From positions 62,001 to 126,000 of the forward strand of contig JBBAED010000003.1 in assembly GCA_041656115.1 (NCBI GenBank): a stretch of DNA of 64,000 bases, in the 5' to 3' direction. This DNA comes from Dehalococcoidales bacterium (GTDB taxonomy: Bacteria > Chloroflexota > Dehalococcoidia > Dehalococcoidales > UBA5627). A program made the position numbers and the translations under genes. A model generated the notes under the pieces. That model was given only the letters and a program-made list of their open reading frames with translations. It was not told the DNA's origin and searched no databases. Positions 1 to 8,282 of this stretch are shown piece after piece (position 1 is the stretch's first letter; every line of letters begins with the position of its first letter).

Positions 1-356
1 CCGGTACCGCCTGCGGCACTGGCAATTAAAAGGAACCCGTCGGCATCGTAGAAACGTTTGGTTGTTCTTAATGCGTCAACGATTTTATCGGCATCTTCGC
101 GGGCGACTTCGGCGCCAAGTTCATTGATTTTACCGACTCCGTGGCCTCCGGTTTTACGTCCGCCGATTAAGATTCGGTGCTGGTAATCCGCTTTGACCGT
201 TGTTAAGCCGCTTAAATCGGCAGCGTCGGTGTTAACGGCAAAAACGCCCGGCGTGATTTCTATGCCCCTGGTGCTGATTGCCCTTCTGTTCAAACGAGCA
301 AACTCATCGGCAATACGCCCACCTGCTTGCCCGAAACCGATGACTACTAATTTCAT
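1..356 (-). CDS. Tubulin/FtsZ-family GTPase (CetZ-like), 3' part outside window
   Basis: The first 118 codons of a minus-strand gene are present; the rest lies beyond base 1. The protein opens with MKLVVIGFGQAGGRI, the nucleotide-binding start of the tubulin/FtsZ superfamily, has the VNTDAADL segment typical of the T3 region, and ends in SAAGGTG, the beginning of the GGGTGSG tubulin signature. It differs clearly from the canonical FtsZ encoded at 8283-9365 and resembles archaeal CetZ or other FtsZ-like paralogs in its GFGQAGG start. The ATG has a strong ribosome site (GGAGGGGG, 4 bases upstream). It lies 102 bases downstream of accC on the same strand but has its own good promoter. Role unknown; a cytoskeletal or cell-shape function is inference. 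Confidence 0.8.
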   Translation of the reverse strand, partial: MKLVVIGFGQAGGRIADEFARLNRRAISTRGIEITPGVFAVNTDAADLSGLTTVKADYQHRILIGGRKTGGHGVGKINELGAEVAREDADKIVDALRTTKRFYDADGFLLIASAAGGT

Positions 357-393
357 GACTCCCCCTCCAAAAAATTACATTTAAACCGTAGCT

Positions 394-423
394 ATTTTAC
401 CTATACCTGTTCCGTATTGTCAA
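394..423 (-). promoter_or_regulatory. Sigma-70 type promoter of the tubulin-like gene
   Basis: On the minus strand TTGACA (418-423) is followed, after an 18-base spacer, by TAAAAT (394-399). It sits about 40 bases upstream of the start codon at 356, so the tubulin-like gene is probably transcribed independently of accC. Confidence 0.6.
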
Positions 424-458
424 TATAAACCGACCTGCCTTTAGCTAAAACGGATTTA

Positions 459-1877
459 TTATTCTTTGAAATTGAAGATGTCGGACAGGCGTTCGATTAG
501 CGGGTAATCCCTTTCCGCAATGCGTTTCATGTTAACCTGCAACCCGGTTTCCTTCTTAATAAAATCGGTATCGATATTCCCGTCAATAAAACGCGGGTTT
601 TCCATAATCGCTTTATGCAAAATTATATTCGTATCAACGCCGACAATAATGTATTCGTATAATGCGCGCTGCATACGTAAAATGGTTTCCTTGCGGTCTC
701 TGCCGTGAACAATAAGCTTGGATATCATCGGGTGGTAACAATCGGGGATTGTATAGCCGTTATGAACCCCGGAATCGACACGAATGCCTATACCGCCCGG
801 AGAACGGTAGCCCCTTAACTTACCGGGCGAAGGCAAAAAATTCATTATCGGATCTTCCGCGTTGATACGGCATTCAATCGCCCATCCCGTAAGTTTGATA
901 TCCTGCTGCTTTACCGATAGCGGCAAGTCCGAAGCGATTCTGATTTGTTCTTTTACAAGGTCAATTCCGGTTACCATTTCCGTTACACCGTGCTCGACTT
1001 GTATGCGGGCGTTTACTTCCAAGAAATAATAATTACCTTCGGAAAAGATGAACTCAACGGTTCCGGCGCCGACATATTTGATTTTGCGGGCGAGTTTGAC
1101 CGCCTGTTTACCGATTTTTTCGCGCATCGACTCGCTAATCGCCATCGACGGGGATTCTTCAATAATTTTGCCGTAGTTTCTTTGAATACTACACTCACGC
1201 TCACCGAGATGCACAACGTTACCGAATTTATCGGCCAGAATCTGAAACTCTATGTGGCGCGGATGTTCAAGATATTTTTCGATATAAAGATCAACGTTTC
1301 CGAAGCTGGATTGCGCAATCGAAACAGACGTTGCAATCGCATTTTCAAGTTCTTCTTCCGAGTTAATAATTGTCATGCCGATACCGCCGCCGCCGTTTGC
1401 CGGTTTGATAATAACGGGGTAGCCGATTTTACGGATAATTTTTTGGATGTTTTCAAGGTCGGCGGTGGGTTCTTCGCTGCCGGCAATAACCGGAATTTTT
1501 GCTTTAATGGCTTCCTTACGGGCTGCTACTTTGTTTCCCGTGATTTTCAGAACCGAACTCGAAGGACCGATAAATGTAATGCCGGCTTTTTCGCAGGCTT
1601 CGGCAAAATTTGGGTTCTCGGAAAGGAACCCGTAACCGGGGTGAATCCCGTCGGCGTTGCAGTCCCTGGCAACCGATATTATTTTTTCGATATCGAGGTA
1701 GCTTTGTGAGGCCGGCGCGGCCCCCAAAAGATACGCTTCATCGGCATATTTGGCAAAAAGAGCGCCCTGGTCGGCTTCGGAATAAACGGCAACCGATTTT
1801 ATTCCGAGTTCCTTGCAGGCACGCATAATGCGGATCGCAATCTCACCGCGGTTGGCTACTAATATTTTACTAAGCAT
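459..1877 (-). CDS. accC: Biotin carboxylase subunit (acetyl-CoA/pyruvate carboxylase A type)
   Basis: This 472-residue ATP-grasp enzyme carboxylates biotin on a carrier protein using bicarbonate and ATP. Visible are the N-terminal ILVANRGEIA motif, HPGYGFLSEN, the glycine-rich ATP loop GGGGIGM near residue 162, and IQVEHGVTE, where most family members have VEHPVTE. Length fits stand-alone AccC/PycA proteins. A longer frame starts at 1895, but the ATG at 1877 is preceded by AGAGGTG at good spacing and gives the conserved MLSKILVANRGE start. No biotin carrier or carboxyltransferase gene is adjacent, so the acyl substrate cannot be read from context; birA is 20 kb away. It could serve acetyl-CoA, pyruvate or propionyl-CoA carboxylase. 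Confidence 0.92.
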   Translation of the reverse strand: MLSKILVANRGEIAIRIMRACKELGIKSVAVYSEADQGALFAKYADEAYLLGAAPASQSYLDIEKIISVARDCNADGIHPGYGFLSENPNFAEACEKAGITFIGPSSSVLKITGNKVAARKEAIKAKIPVIAGSEEPTADLENIQKIIRKIGYPVIIKPANGGGGIGMTIINSEEELENAIATSVSIAQSSFGNVDLYIEKYLEHPRHIEFQILADKFGNVVHLGERECSIQRNYGKIIEESPSMAISESMREKIGKQAVKLARKIKYVGAGTVEFIFSEGNYYFLEVNARIQVEHGVTEMVTGIDLVKEQIRIASDLPLSVKQQDIKLTGWAIECRINAEDPIMNFLPSPGKLRGYRSPGGIGIRVDSGVHNGYTIPDCYHPMISKLIVHGRDRKETILRMQRALYEYIIVGVDTNIILHKAIMENPRFIDGNIDTDFIKKETGLQVNMKRIAERDYPLIERLSDIFNFKE

Positions 1878-1940
1878 AACTGGCACCTCTTGCAAAAGAC
1901 TAAAATAAGTGATTTGTTAAAATTGTGTTTTTGTAATGTC

Positions 1941-1969
1941 ATTATAAAGGTATTTTGGTCGGATATAAA
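1941..1969 (-). promoter_or_regulatory. Probable promoter of accC
   Basis: On the minus strand TTTATA (1964-1969), a 17-base spacer and TATAAT (1941-1946) lie about 64 bases upstream of the accC start. The -10 is perfect and the -35 matches four of six consensus bases. Confidence 0.45.
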
Positions 1970-2086
1970 GAAAATATCGAATTTAAAGTTGTTGTTTGCG
2001 GAACTTTTTGTTAAGAAATTGAAAAACATCCGTCTCGCTAGTCTGATACGATACGGTTTTTTTAGTCAAAGTTACGACTTTATTTT

Positions 2087-4495
2087 TTAACCCAAATCGT
2101 CGCTAGGATATTGTTTGCGGTAGCGATATTCAATATCGGCATCCATGCTGTAGTTGTAGGAGCTGTCATCTTTGAGCATGGCTGTTCTTTTGCCGACCCA
2201 AATTCCTAAAATAACAAGGACAATAAAGCCGCCGATGCCAACAAGTAAATAAGTGAGCCACAGCGGCCAACCGGAACCGACAACAAATGCATCGCTAACC
2301 CAAGCGCTTTCGTTCCCGACTCCGTCAACTGCCTTAACCCGCCAATAATAAGGATTATTAACACTGACGGGATCCAGTTTGTTTTCTGCGCTCATCATAT
2401 AATTATTGCTATCCAGGTTGTCTTGGTTAAAAATAATCTTGGTAAAATTCGAATCGGTCGCGATTTGCAGTTTATAGAAAACCCCGCTCGGGTCGCTTGA
2501 GGCGCTCCAACTGAAGACTATCGGCTGAGGGGCTTTATTCTTTTCGATAGGAGCAATCAGCCCAACCGCGGGCGGCGGAACGGTTTCGTAAGCATGGTTA
2601 AAGGGGGTGACGGCGCTGCTTATCCCGTCGCTGACTTCAATGTTGTAAACCCCGGCGGTTATATCGGGGAGCGTAAAAGCGGCTTGGAAACTGCCGTTAA
2701 TATCGGTTGTTACCTTGTTTGCGGCCGTTTTGATAACGGCGTTATTGTATTTAACGGTTATATCTTTATTGATACCGAACCCGTAACCGGATATTTGCAC
2801 GGTTTCTCCGGCAATTCCGGTTTCAATATCGCTTGCCACAGACGGTGCTATCGTTATTGACACGCTGCCCGCGTTATCAAAACTATCAACAGCTTTAACG
2901 GTATGAGCGCCTCCCGTTTTTGCGGGCATATTCAAAATGGCGGTAAAACTGCCGAGGCTATCGGTAAAAATTTCATTTTCGGTTGCGGCTATGTTAATAC
3001 CGTCAATGCTAAGGGTTATTTTATTTGTTTTACCCGAACTGCTTGCGGCAAATCCGTTTCCCGAAATTACCACGCTATCACCGACAAGAACCGTTGCGTT
3101 ATCAACTGCAATTGCGGGGATAATATTAAAAGTAACTTCGCTTTTATTGCCGCTTTCATCGGAGGTTTTAAGCAAATACTCTCCAAACGGCGCTCTCGGA
3201 ATTGTTATTTCCGTGCTAAAAGTCCCCACACTGTTTGTTTTGGCGGTTCCCACATTCTCGTCATTAAAATAAATAACGATATCCGAACGGTCGGCAAAAC
3301 CATTGCCGCCCACGCTTATTACCGCACCGACTTTACCGGAATCGGTAACAATTTTGATGTTGGAATTAACGGTAAAGTTGATTACGGCTTCGTTTTGGTT
3401 GGCATCAACCGCTTTGATTTGATATTGCCCCTGAGCAAGCTCGGGAACACATAAATCCATTGTAAAAGCGCCGTAATTATCGGTTTGGGTTGAAACCAGC
3501 CCCAGATTGTTTAAAGAAACGGTTACCTTCACGCCGGGGTCAAAACTGGCGCCGCGAACTGTAATTGTATCACCCACCATTCCGAATGATTTTGTGGTCG
3601 CAAGACTTTGTTTAATTACAAGGTTGGTTGTTTTTTTATTCCCCGCATTATCGGTTGCGCTGATAACATAGCTTCCTTTGGTAAGCGTAAGAGGCAGATT
3701 GACCGTAACCGAAAACGTTCCGTTAACGTCGGTAACAATGGTTGAGTTTGAAAGTGTTTTTGTGGCGATTTTAAGGTCAATTATTGATGAACCGGCAAAC
3801 CCGTTTCCGGTTATAGTAATTTGTTCCCCGGCACCGCAGGTTTCACTTGATAATTTTAAGCTCGGAGCCACTGAAAATTGTGCGTAAACCGAGCCGGCGC
3901 TGCCGGCACTGTCAACCGCCTTTAAAAGATGTACGGCTTTATTGGCGGGCGGTATCTCAATACTTATAGGTTCCAAAACCCCGTTTCCGTCGGCGGTTGA
4001 AGTCGCAATAGCGGTTGTTGAATTATCAATGTAAAAAGAAATTTTACCGGGGCTAAAGCCGTTCCCCTTGACTACTATTCCATCCCCAACCGATGCTTCC
4101 ACCCCCTCAACGGTTGTATCTTTGTCATTGATATAGATTTTAGGTTTGATGGTAAAATCGTCCGAAAAACCGGCGCCGCTTCCCTCAACGGTAACCGAAA
4201 CGGTGTATGTCCCGCGGGGTAATACCGGAACTTTAAAATCGAACGCAAAAGAGTGGTTTGTGATTGGGGCGGTTCCCAAATAAATGCCGTTAAAATTAAT
4301 TACGGCCAGCCCGTTTGTAACGGTTCCGAAAGTGTACGATATTTGAACGGTATCTCCCGGGGCTCCCGAATACTTGGAAAGAGGCAGTTCACCGGCGGCC
4401 GAGGCGGATACGGGCGGCAGCACAAAAAGAAATGATGTAACGGTTAATACCGTCAGGCAAGCAATTTTAAAGGCATTTTTTACTTTTCTAAACAT
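2087..4495 (-). CDS. Secreted, membrane-anchored protein with seven Ig/IPT-like repeats
   Basis: The 802-residue product begins with a basic signal sequence (MFRKVKNAFK then a hydrophobic run ending PVSASAAG). About seven domains of roughly 85 residues follow, each with a G(D/E)xVxIxGNGF-type strand, a T(D)xxGxF centre and a GxYxIxAxDxxGN end, the pattern of IPT/TIG or other bacterial Ig-like folds. Next is a fibronectin-like module (residues about 650-745, ending WRVKAVDGVGNESAW), one transmembrane helix (about 750-775) and a charged 28-residue cytoplasmic tail. Start chosen at 4495 rather than 4531 because the signal peptide begins there after GGGGAT. Likely a surface or S-layer-associated protein displayed outside the cell; ligand unknown. 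It is divergent from the coiled-coil gene. Confidence 0.85.
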   Translation of the reverse strand: MFRKVKNAFKIACLTVLTVTSFLFVLPPVSASAAGELPLSKYSGAPGDTVQISYTFGTVTNGLAVINFNGIYLGTAPITNHSFAFDFKVPVLPRGTYTVSVTVEGSGAGFSDDFTIKPKIYINDKDTTVEGVEASVGDGIVVKGNGFSPGKISFYIDNSTTAIATSTADGNGVLEPISIEIPPANKAVHLLKAVDSAGSAGSVYAQFSVAPSLKLSSETCGAGEQITITGNGFAGSSIIDLKIATKTLSNSTIVTDVNGTFSVTVNLPLTLTKGSYVISATDNAGNKKTTNLVIKQSLATTKSFGMVGDTITVRGASFDPGVKVTVSLNNLGLVSTQTDNYGAFTMDLCVPELAQGQYQIKAVDANQNEAVINFTVNSNIKIVTDSGKVGAVISVGGNGFADRSDIVIYFNDENVGTAKTNSVGTFSTEITIPRAPFGEYLLKTSDESGNKSEVTFNIIPAIAVDNATVLVGDSVVISGNGFAASSSGKTNKITLSIDGINIAATENEIFTDSLGSFTAILNMPAKTGGAHTVKAVDSFDNAGSVSITIAPSVASDIETGIAGETVQISGYGFGINKDITVKYNNAVIKTAANKVTTDINGSFQAAFTLPDITAGVYNIEVSDGISSAVTPFNHAYETVPPPAVGLIAPIEKNKAPQPIVFSWSASSDPSGVFYKLQIATDSNFTKIIFNQDNLDSNNYMMSAENKLDPVSVNNPYYWRVKAVDGVGNESAWVSDAFVVGSGWPLWLTYLLVGIGGFIVLVILGIWVGKRTAMLKDDSSYNYSMDADIEYRYRKQYPSDDLG

Positions 4496-4659
4496 TGATA
4501 TCCCCGCTAATTTCAAAGTCTTTAAACACACGTAATAAAAACGGTACTATAATTATACTAGCACACGATATAAAATTGCCACTAAATCGATCCGTTTTAA
4601 ATTAAAAAGGAACTTTTTTAAAATTATCGAAAATAGCGTTAATAAAGACCTTTATGGTA

Positions 4660-4688
4660 TTTACAAGGCCGCTAAAACAACATATCAT
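4660..4688 (+). promoter_or_regulatory. Promoter of the coiled-coil protein gene
   Basis: TTTACA (4660-4665), a 17-base spacer and TATCAT (4683-4688) precede the GTG start at 4811, leaving a leader of about 115 bases in which no clear structure was seen. Confidence 0.5.
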
Positions 4689-4810
4689 ATTCTTAGTAGC
4701 TGCAATACTAACTCTATTTCCAGATTGCCGTTTTTTCGGAAATTAATTTTGTCCGTATCAGGCATAAAAATATACCGGGGTTTAAAAATTGAAGAAAGGA
4801 GGGAACAAGC

Positions 4811-6889
4811 GTGGTAGAGAAAGATAAAGAAGAAGGTGCAGAGCGTCAAGAAGCGCCTAAAATAATGATGAAACCGCTTCCGCAAATCTTGGATGAAATG
4901 GATGAAAATATCCGGGCGGCAGCGGCGGCAGCCAGAAGGGCCGAAGAGGCTGCCCGTTCGTCCAGAGAAGCGGCAACAGCAGCCACGCAGGCGTCCTTCG
5001 AAGCCGGTAAAAGAGCGGAGGAAGCACGTAAGGCCGGCGAAAAGGCGGCCGGTGATGCCACCAAAGCAGCGGCGGAAGCGGCCGCAAAGGCTGAAAAAAC
5101 AGCCAAAGATGCGATAGCGGCTGCCGAAAGGGCAGCTGCCAGGTCCGAAGAAGCCGATAAAAGTTCCAAACAAGCGGCACAATCGGCAATAATTGCGGCT
5201 ACCGATGCCGCTAAAAGAGCGGAAGAAGCCGGTGCTTTAGCCAAAAACGATTCCATAGCCGCGGCCAAAATGGCTCAGGAAGCGGCTGCCGAAGCCTCCC
5301 AAAAAGCGGAGGAGGCTGCCAAAATCGCTAAAGAATCCCAGGAAGAAGCGGCGCGGGTCTCGGAACTTGCGGCTGTTCAGGCGGCACAAAAGGCCGAAGA
5401 AGCGGTTAAAAAGGCTAAGGAAGCCCAGGAGGAAGCTACTAAAGTAGCATCGCTTGCCGCGGGTGATGCGGCACAAAAGGCCGATGAGGCCGTCAGAAGG
5501 GCGGAAGAGGCTGCTATTATGGCGAGAGAGGCTTCGGAGGCGGCTATTCAGGCGGCGGCCGAGGCAATTGCCAGAGCCGAAGAGGCAGCCGAAAAAGCGG
5601 AAGAAACCGCTAAAAGCGCCCGGTATGCGGCTGAAGAAGCCGTCAGAAAAGCGGAAGAGTTGGATTTAGCCGCAAGGGAGGCTGCAGCCGAAACATTAAA
5701 CAGGGCTCAAGATGCGGCTGCCAGAGCGGAAGCCGCATCGATTATGGCAAAGGGCGCCGTTGATTCCGCCGTTGAACAGTCAAAACAAATCAATAAGCAG
5801 CTTGACAGCAGTATCAAACAGGTTCAGGTTGCACAAGAGGAATTAGAAAAGAATTTATCGGCCGAAACCGCTTCCAAAACCGATGAATCGGGTAAGAAAG
5901 CGAAACGAATTGCCCATGCCGGATTCAGATTGGCGGAAGAAATTGAAAGAAAAGCCGAGCTGGCCGATATTGCAGGAGAAGAGGCGCTTGCGGCGGCGGT
6001 TAAGGTTTCCGGGCCGCTTGCCGAAAGTGTTGAAAAAGCGGGGCAAGATGCCAAGCAGTCGGCTTTGCTAGCTTTTAAAGCTGCCGAAAAAACCAGAGAG
6101 AAAGCCGAACAGGCAGAGCTTTCGGGGGATAATGCGGTTGAAGCGGCGGCAAAGGCCTTGCATACTTTAGTGATGATGGCGGAAAAAGCGGCAAAAGATG
6201 CCGGAGAAGCCGCCTTTTTAGCCAATCAGGCATCCGTTAACGTTCAAACTGCAGCCGAAAATGCAATGCGGCTGACCGGTGAAGAAGCGCAAACGAAAAT
6301 GGCCGAGGCTAAAAAAGCCGCCGAGGAAGCCAAGCAAGCGGCGGAAGCGGCGCTATCGGGTGCCAATAAATCGGCAACCGACGCCAAAGAAGCGGCAGAG
6401 GCGGCCATCAAAGCCACCGGCAAGGAAGCCACCGCTAAAATTGAAGAGGCTAAAAGGGCTGCCGAAGAGGCCAAGCAAGCGGCGGAGGCGGCGTTATCGG
6501 GTGCCAATAAATCGGCAACCGATGCCAAAGAAGCCGCTGAAGCGGCCATGAAAGCTACCAGTAAGGAAGCTACGGCTAAAATCGAAGAAGCCAAAAAGGC
6601 TGCCGAAGAAGCAAGGAAGGCGGCGGAAGAAGCTAAAAGCGCTGCCTTGGCAGCCAGTGCGCGAGCGGAAAAGGCGGCAACCGATGTTAAAGCATCGGCA
6701 GAGGAAATTGCCAATCAGGCAAGTATTAAGGCCGAAGAAGCGTTGGAAAAAGCCCAAGAGGCCCTTTTAAGAACCTTAGTGAAAAAGGTTTTATCCTCCA
6801 GCGAACTGACTACCATTATTGTCCTTGCCGTACTCGGTTCGATTTTTGCGGCGGTTACAATCAGTTTGGGTTTAATGATGTTAAGTTAA
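4811..6889 (+). CDS. Long Ala/Glu/Lys coiled-coil protein with C-terminal membrane anchor
   Basis: The 692-residue protein is almost entirely heptad-like AEEAAxxA/KAAEEA sequence (Ala, Glu, Lys, Arg), predicting one very long helix or coiled coil, and ends in a single hydrophobic segment (about residues 667-692, TTIIVLAVLGSIFAAV) that would anchor the C-terminus in the membrane. No signal peptide is present, so the coil should be cytoplasmic. Translation starts at GTG after a near-perfect AAGGAGGG site. A 47-residue unit is tandemly repeated near the end (separate entry). No catalytic motif is visible. It sits directly before ftsA-ftsZ but has its own terminator; a role in cell shape, division or membrane organisation is inference. 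Long antisense frames over it are composition artefacts. Confidence 0.85.
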   Translation: MVEKDKEEGAERQEAPKIMMKPLPQILDEMDENIRAAAAAARRAEEAARSSREAATAATQASFEAGKRAEEARKAGEKAAGDATKAAAEAAAKAEKTAKDAIAAAERAAARSEEADKSSKQAAQSAIIAATDAAKRAEEAGALAKNDSIAAAKMAQEAAAEASQKAEEAAKIAKESQEEAARVSELAAVQAAQKAEEAVKKAKEAQEEATKVASLAAGDAAQKADEAVRRAEEAAIMAREASEAAIQAAAEAIARAEEAAEKAEETAKSARYAAEEAVRKAEELDLAAREAAAETLNRAQDAAARAEAASIMAKGAVDSAVEQSKQINKQLDSSIKQVQVAQEELEKNLSAETASKTDESGKKAKRIAHAGFRLAEEIERKAELADIAGEEALAAAVKVSGPLAESVEKAGQDAKQSALLAFKAAEKTREKAEQAELSGDNAVEAAAKALHTLVMMAEKAAKDAGEAAFLANQASVNVQTAAENAMRLTGEEAQTKMAEAKKAAEEAKQAAEAALSGANKSATDAKEAAEAAIKATGKEATAKIEEAKRAAEEAKQAAEAALSGANKSATDAKEAAEAAMKATSKEATAKIEEAKKAAEEARKAAEEAKSAALAASARAEKAATDVKASAEEIANQASIKAEEALEKAQEALLRTLVKKVLSSSELTTIIVLAVLGSIFAAVTISLGLMMLS
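6284..6630 (+). repeat. 141-bp in-frame tandem repeat in the coiled-coil gene
   Basis: Copies at 6284-6424 and 6425-6565 and a partial third at 6566-6630 encode a 47-residue unit with the shared core AALSGANKSATDAKEAAEAA. The copies differ mainly at synonymous sites and a few residues (I/M, G/S), so this is a recent duplication within the gene. Confidence 0.85.
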
Positions 6890-6909
6890 CAATGATTATA
6901 GGCGTACCC

Positions 6910-6939
6910 AAAAATGCCTCGTTTCAACGGGGCATTTTT
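6910..6939 (+). terminator. Intrinsic terminator after the coiled-coil gene
   Basis: Arms 6910-6923 and 6926-6939 pair over 14 positions (one G-T pair) around TGCCTCGTT/AACGGGGCA and end in a run of T. It separates the coiled-coil gene from the ftsA promoter. Confidence 0.85.
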
Positions 6940-6972
6940 ATTTGTCATAATGTTATAGGAAAAGATTTTTTA

Positions 6973-7001
6973 TTGACGATTGGCAAAGATTAATATAGTA
7001 T
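6973..7001 (+). promoter_or_regulatory. Promoter of ftsA-ftsZ
   Basis: TTGACG (6973-6978), 17 bases, then TAGTAT (6996-7001), about 75 bases before the ftsA start. The preceding terminator makes this the likely start of the ftsAZ transcript. Confidence 0.6.
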
Positions 7002-7075
7002 ATTATTCAATTTATTTTACGCAAGAATTTTTTTAAATCACCGGAATGATTAAAGAGGGATGGTAAAAAGAGCAT

Positions 7076-8260
7076 ATGAAAAATAACAAAATTGCCGCAA
7101 TTGACGTTGGTACAACCAAGATATGCACCGTAATGGCGGAAGTAGGGGAATCCTCTTACCCCACTGTTTTGGGGGTGGGGGTTGTTTCCTCCGACGGTTT
7201 GCATAAGGGAATGGTTGTTGATGTTAAAGAAGCCGAGGAATCAATCCGCTTGTCAATCAAAAAGGCCGAACAAGCCGCCGGATACAAGCTGGAATCCGCT
7301 TGTGTCGGCATCACCGGTAAACATATCAGTTCCATAAACAATAAAGGGGTTGTTTCCGTAAGAGGTCCTCGTAAAATCGTTTCTCCCGGTGATTTGGAAC
7401 GTGTTCTTAAAATTGCCAAAGATGTCGAACTGCCGCAGGGGCGGGAGATATTACATATGATCCCTCGTTCTTACGCATTGGACGGTCAATCGGGAATTAA
7501 CAGCCCGGTCGGAATGTATGCCAACCGTCTTGATGCGGAAACCACAATCGTAACTGCCGCTTCTACTTCCGTTCAAAACCTGGTTAAATGCATTAAAAGT
7601 TGCGGGGTTAAAGTCGAAGACGTTATTCTTGAACCTTTAGCCAGCGCCGAAGCGGTCTTAACGGAAGAAGAAAAACAAGACGGAGCGATTCTGATTGATA
7701 TCGGCGGCGGGACAACCGATGTTGTTGTCTTCCAAAATGGGAGCGCCTATTATGCCTTTGTTTTACCGGTAGCCGGTTTCCATGTTACAAGGGATATTGC
7801 GCTTGCAACCGGTATTTCTTTTGAAGCGGCCGAGCAAATCAAAACCAAATACGGGACTGTGATTCCCTTTAACACCACCCCCGATACCAAAGATATAGTT
7901 GTCGGCGGCATATCCATTCCCCAAAGTGTACTAACTCAAATTATCGCTTCACGCCTTGAAGAGCTTTTGAAATTGGTTATGCTGGAACTCTCGGAGATTG
8001 AATTTCCGAATGTATCTTCCTTAAATGTTGTAATTTGCGGCGGAACCGCCAATATGCACGGGCTTGCGGAACTTGCCGTCAGCACAACCGGATTGCCTTC
8101 AAGAATCGGCTATCCGATCAGATTACCCGGGGTCTCGGATGTTTTGGGTAACCCGATGCATGCCTCCGGCGTGGGATTATTGCTTTGGAAGTTGATTAAC
8201 GACGAAAAACAATCCAGGAATGCCAATTATATCTCAAGAATAATGGGTAAAAATATTTAG
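7076..8260 (+). CDS. ftsA: Cell division protein FtsA
   Basis: A 394-residue actin-family ATPase that tethers FtsZ to the membrane at midcell. Visible motifs are the phosphate-1 loop AIDVGTTK (residues 8-15), the SHS2 region with GITGKHISSINNKG, the phosphate-2 motif IDIGGGTTDV (207-216) and the adenosine motif VICGGTANM (about 342-350). The final residues (NYISRIMGKNI) could be the amphipathic membrane helix. Length is slightly shorter than typical FtsA (about 420). ATG follows AAAGAG weakly. It is 22 bases upstream of ftsZ, the usual order, but no mur or other division genes flank the pair. Confidence 0.95.
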   Translation: MKNNKIAAIDVGTTKICTVMAEVGESSYPTVLGVGVVSSDGLHKGMVVDVKEAEESIRLSIKKAEQAAGYKLESACVGITGKHISSINNKGVVSVRGPRKIVSPGDLERVLKIAKDVELPQGREILHMIPRSYALDGQSGINSPVGMYANRLDAETTIVTAASTSVQNLVKCIKSCGVKVEDVILEPLASAEAVLTEEEKQDGAILIDIGGGTTDVVVFQNGSAYYAFVLPVAGFHVTRDIALATGISFEAAEQIKTKYGTVIPFNTTPDTKDIVVGGISIPQSVLTQIIASRLEELLKLVMLELSEIEFPNVSSLNVVICGGTANMHGLAELAVSTTGLPSRIGYPIRLPGVSDVLGNPMHASGVGLLLWKLINDEKQSRNANYISRIMGKNI

Positions 8261-8282
8261 ATACTGATGCAGGAGATTATTT

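Noticed and set aside
945..1709. 254-codon plus-strand open frame over accC
   Set aside because: It lies antisense to a clear biotin carboxylase, has a low-complexity Phe/Asn/Arg composition and no ribosome site; a shadow of codon bias.
2903..3454. 183-codon plus-strand frame over the Ig-repeat gene
   Set aside because: Antisense to a repeat protein with signal peptide; no family resemblance and no start signal.
4685..5268. Antisense frames of 110-165 codons over the coiled-coil gene
   Set aside because: Ala/Glu/Lys repeats give long open frames on all frames by composition; the sense frame has the ribosome site, promoter and membrane anchor.
6244..6714. 156-codon antisense frame rich in Ala/Ser
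   Set aside because: Same composition effect; mirrors the tandem repeat.
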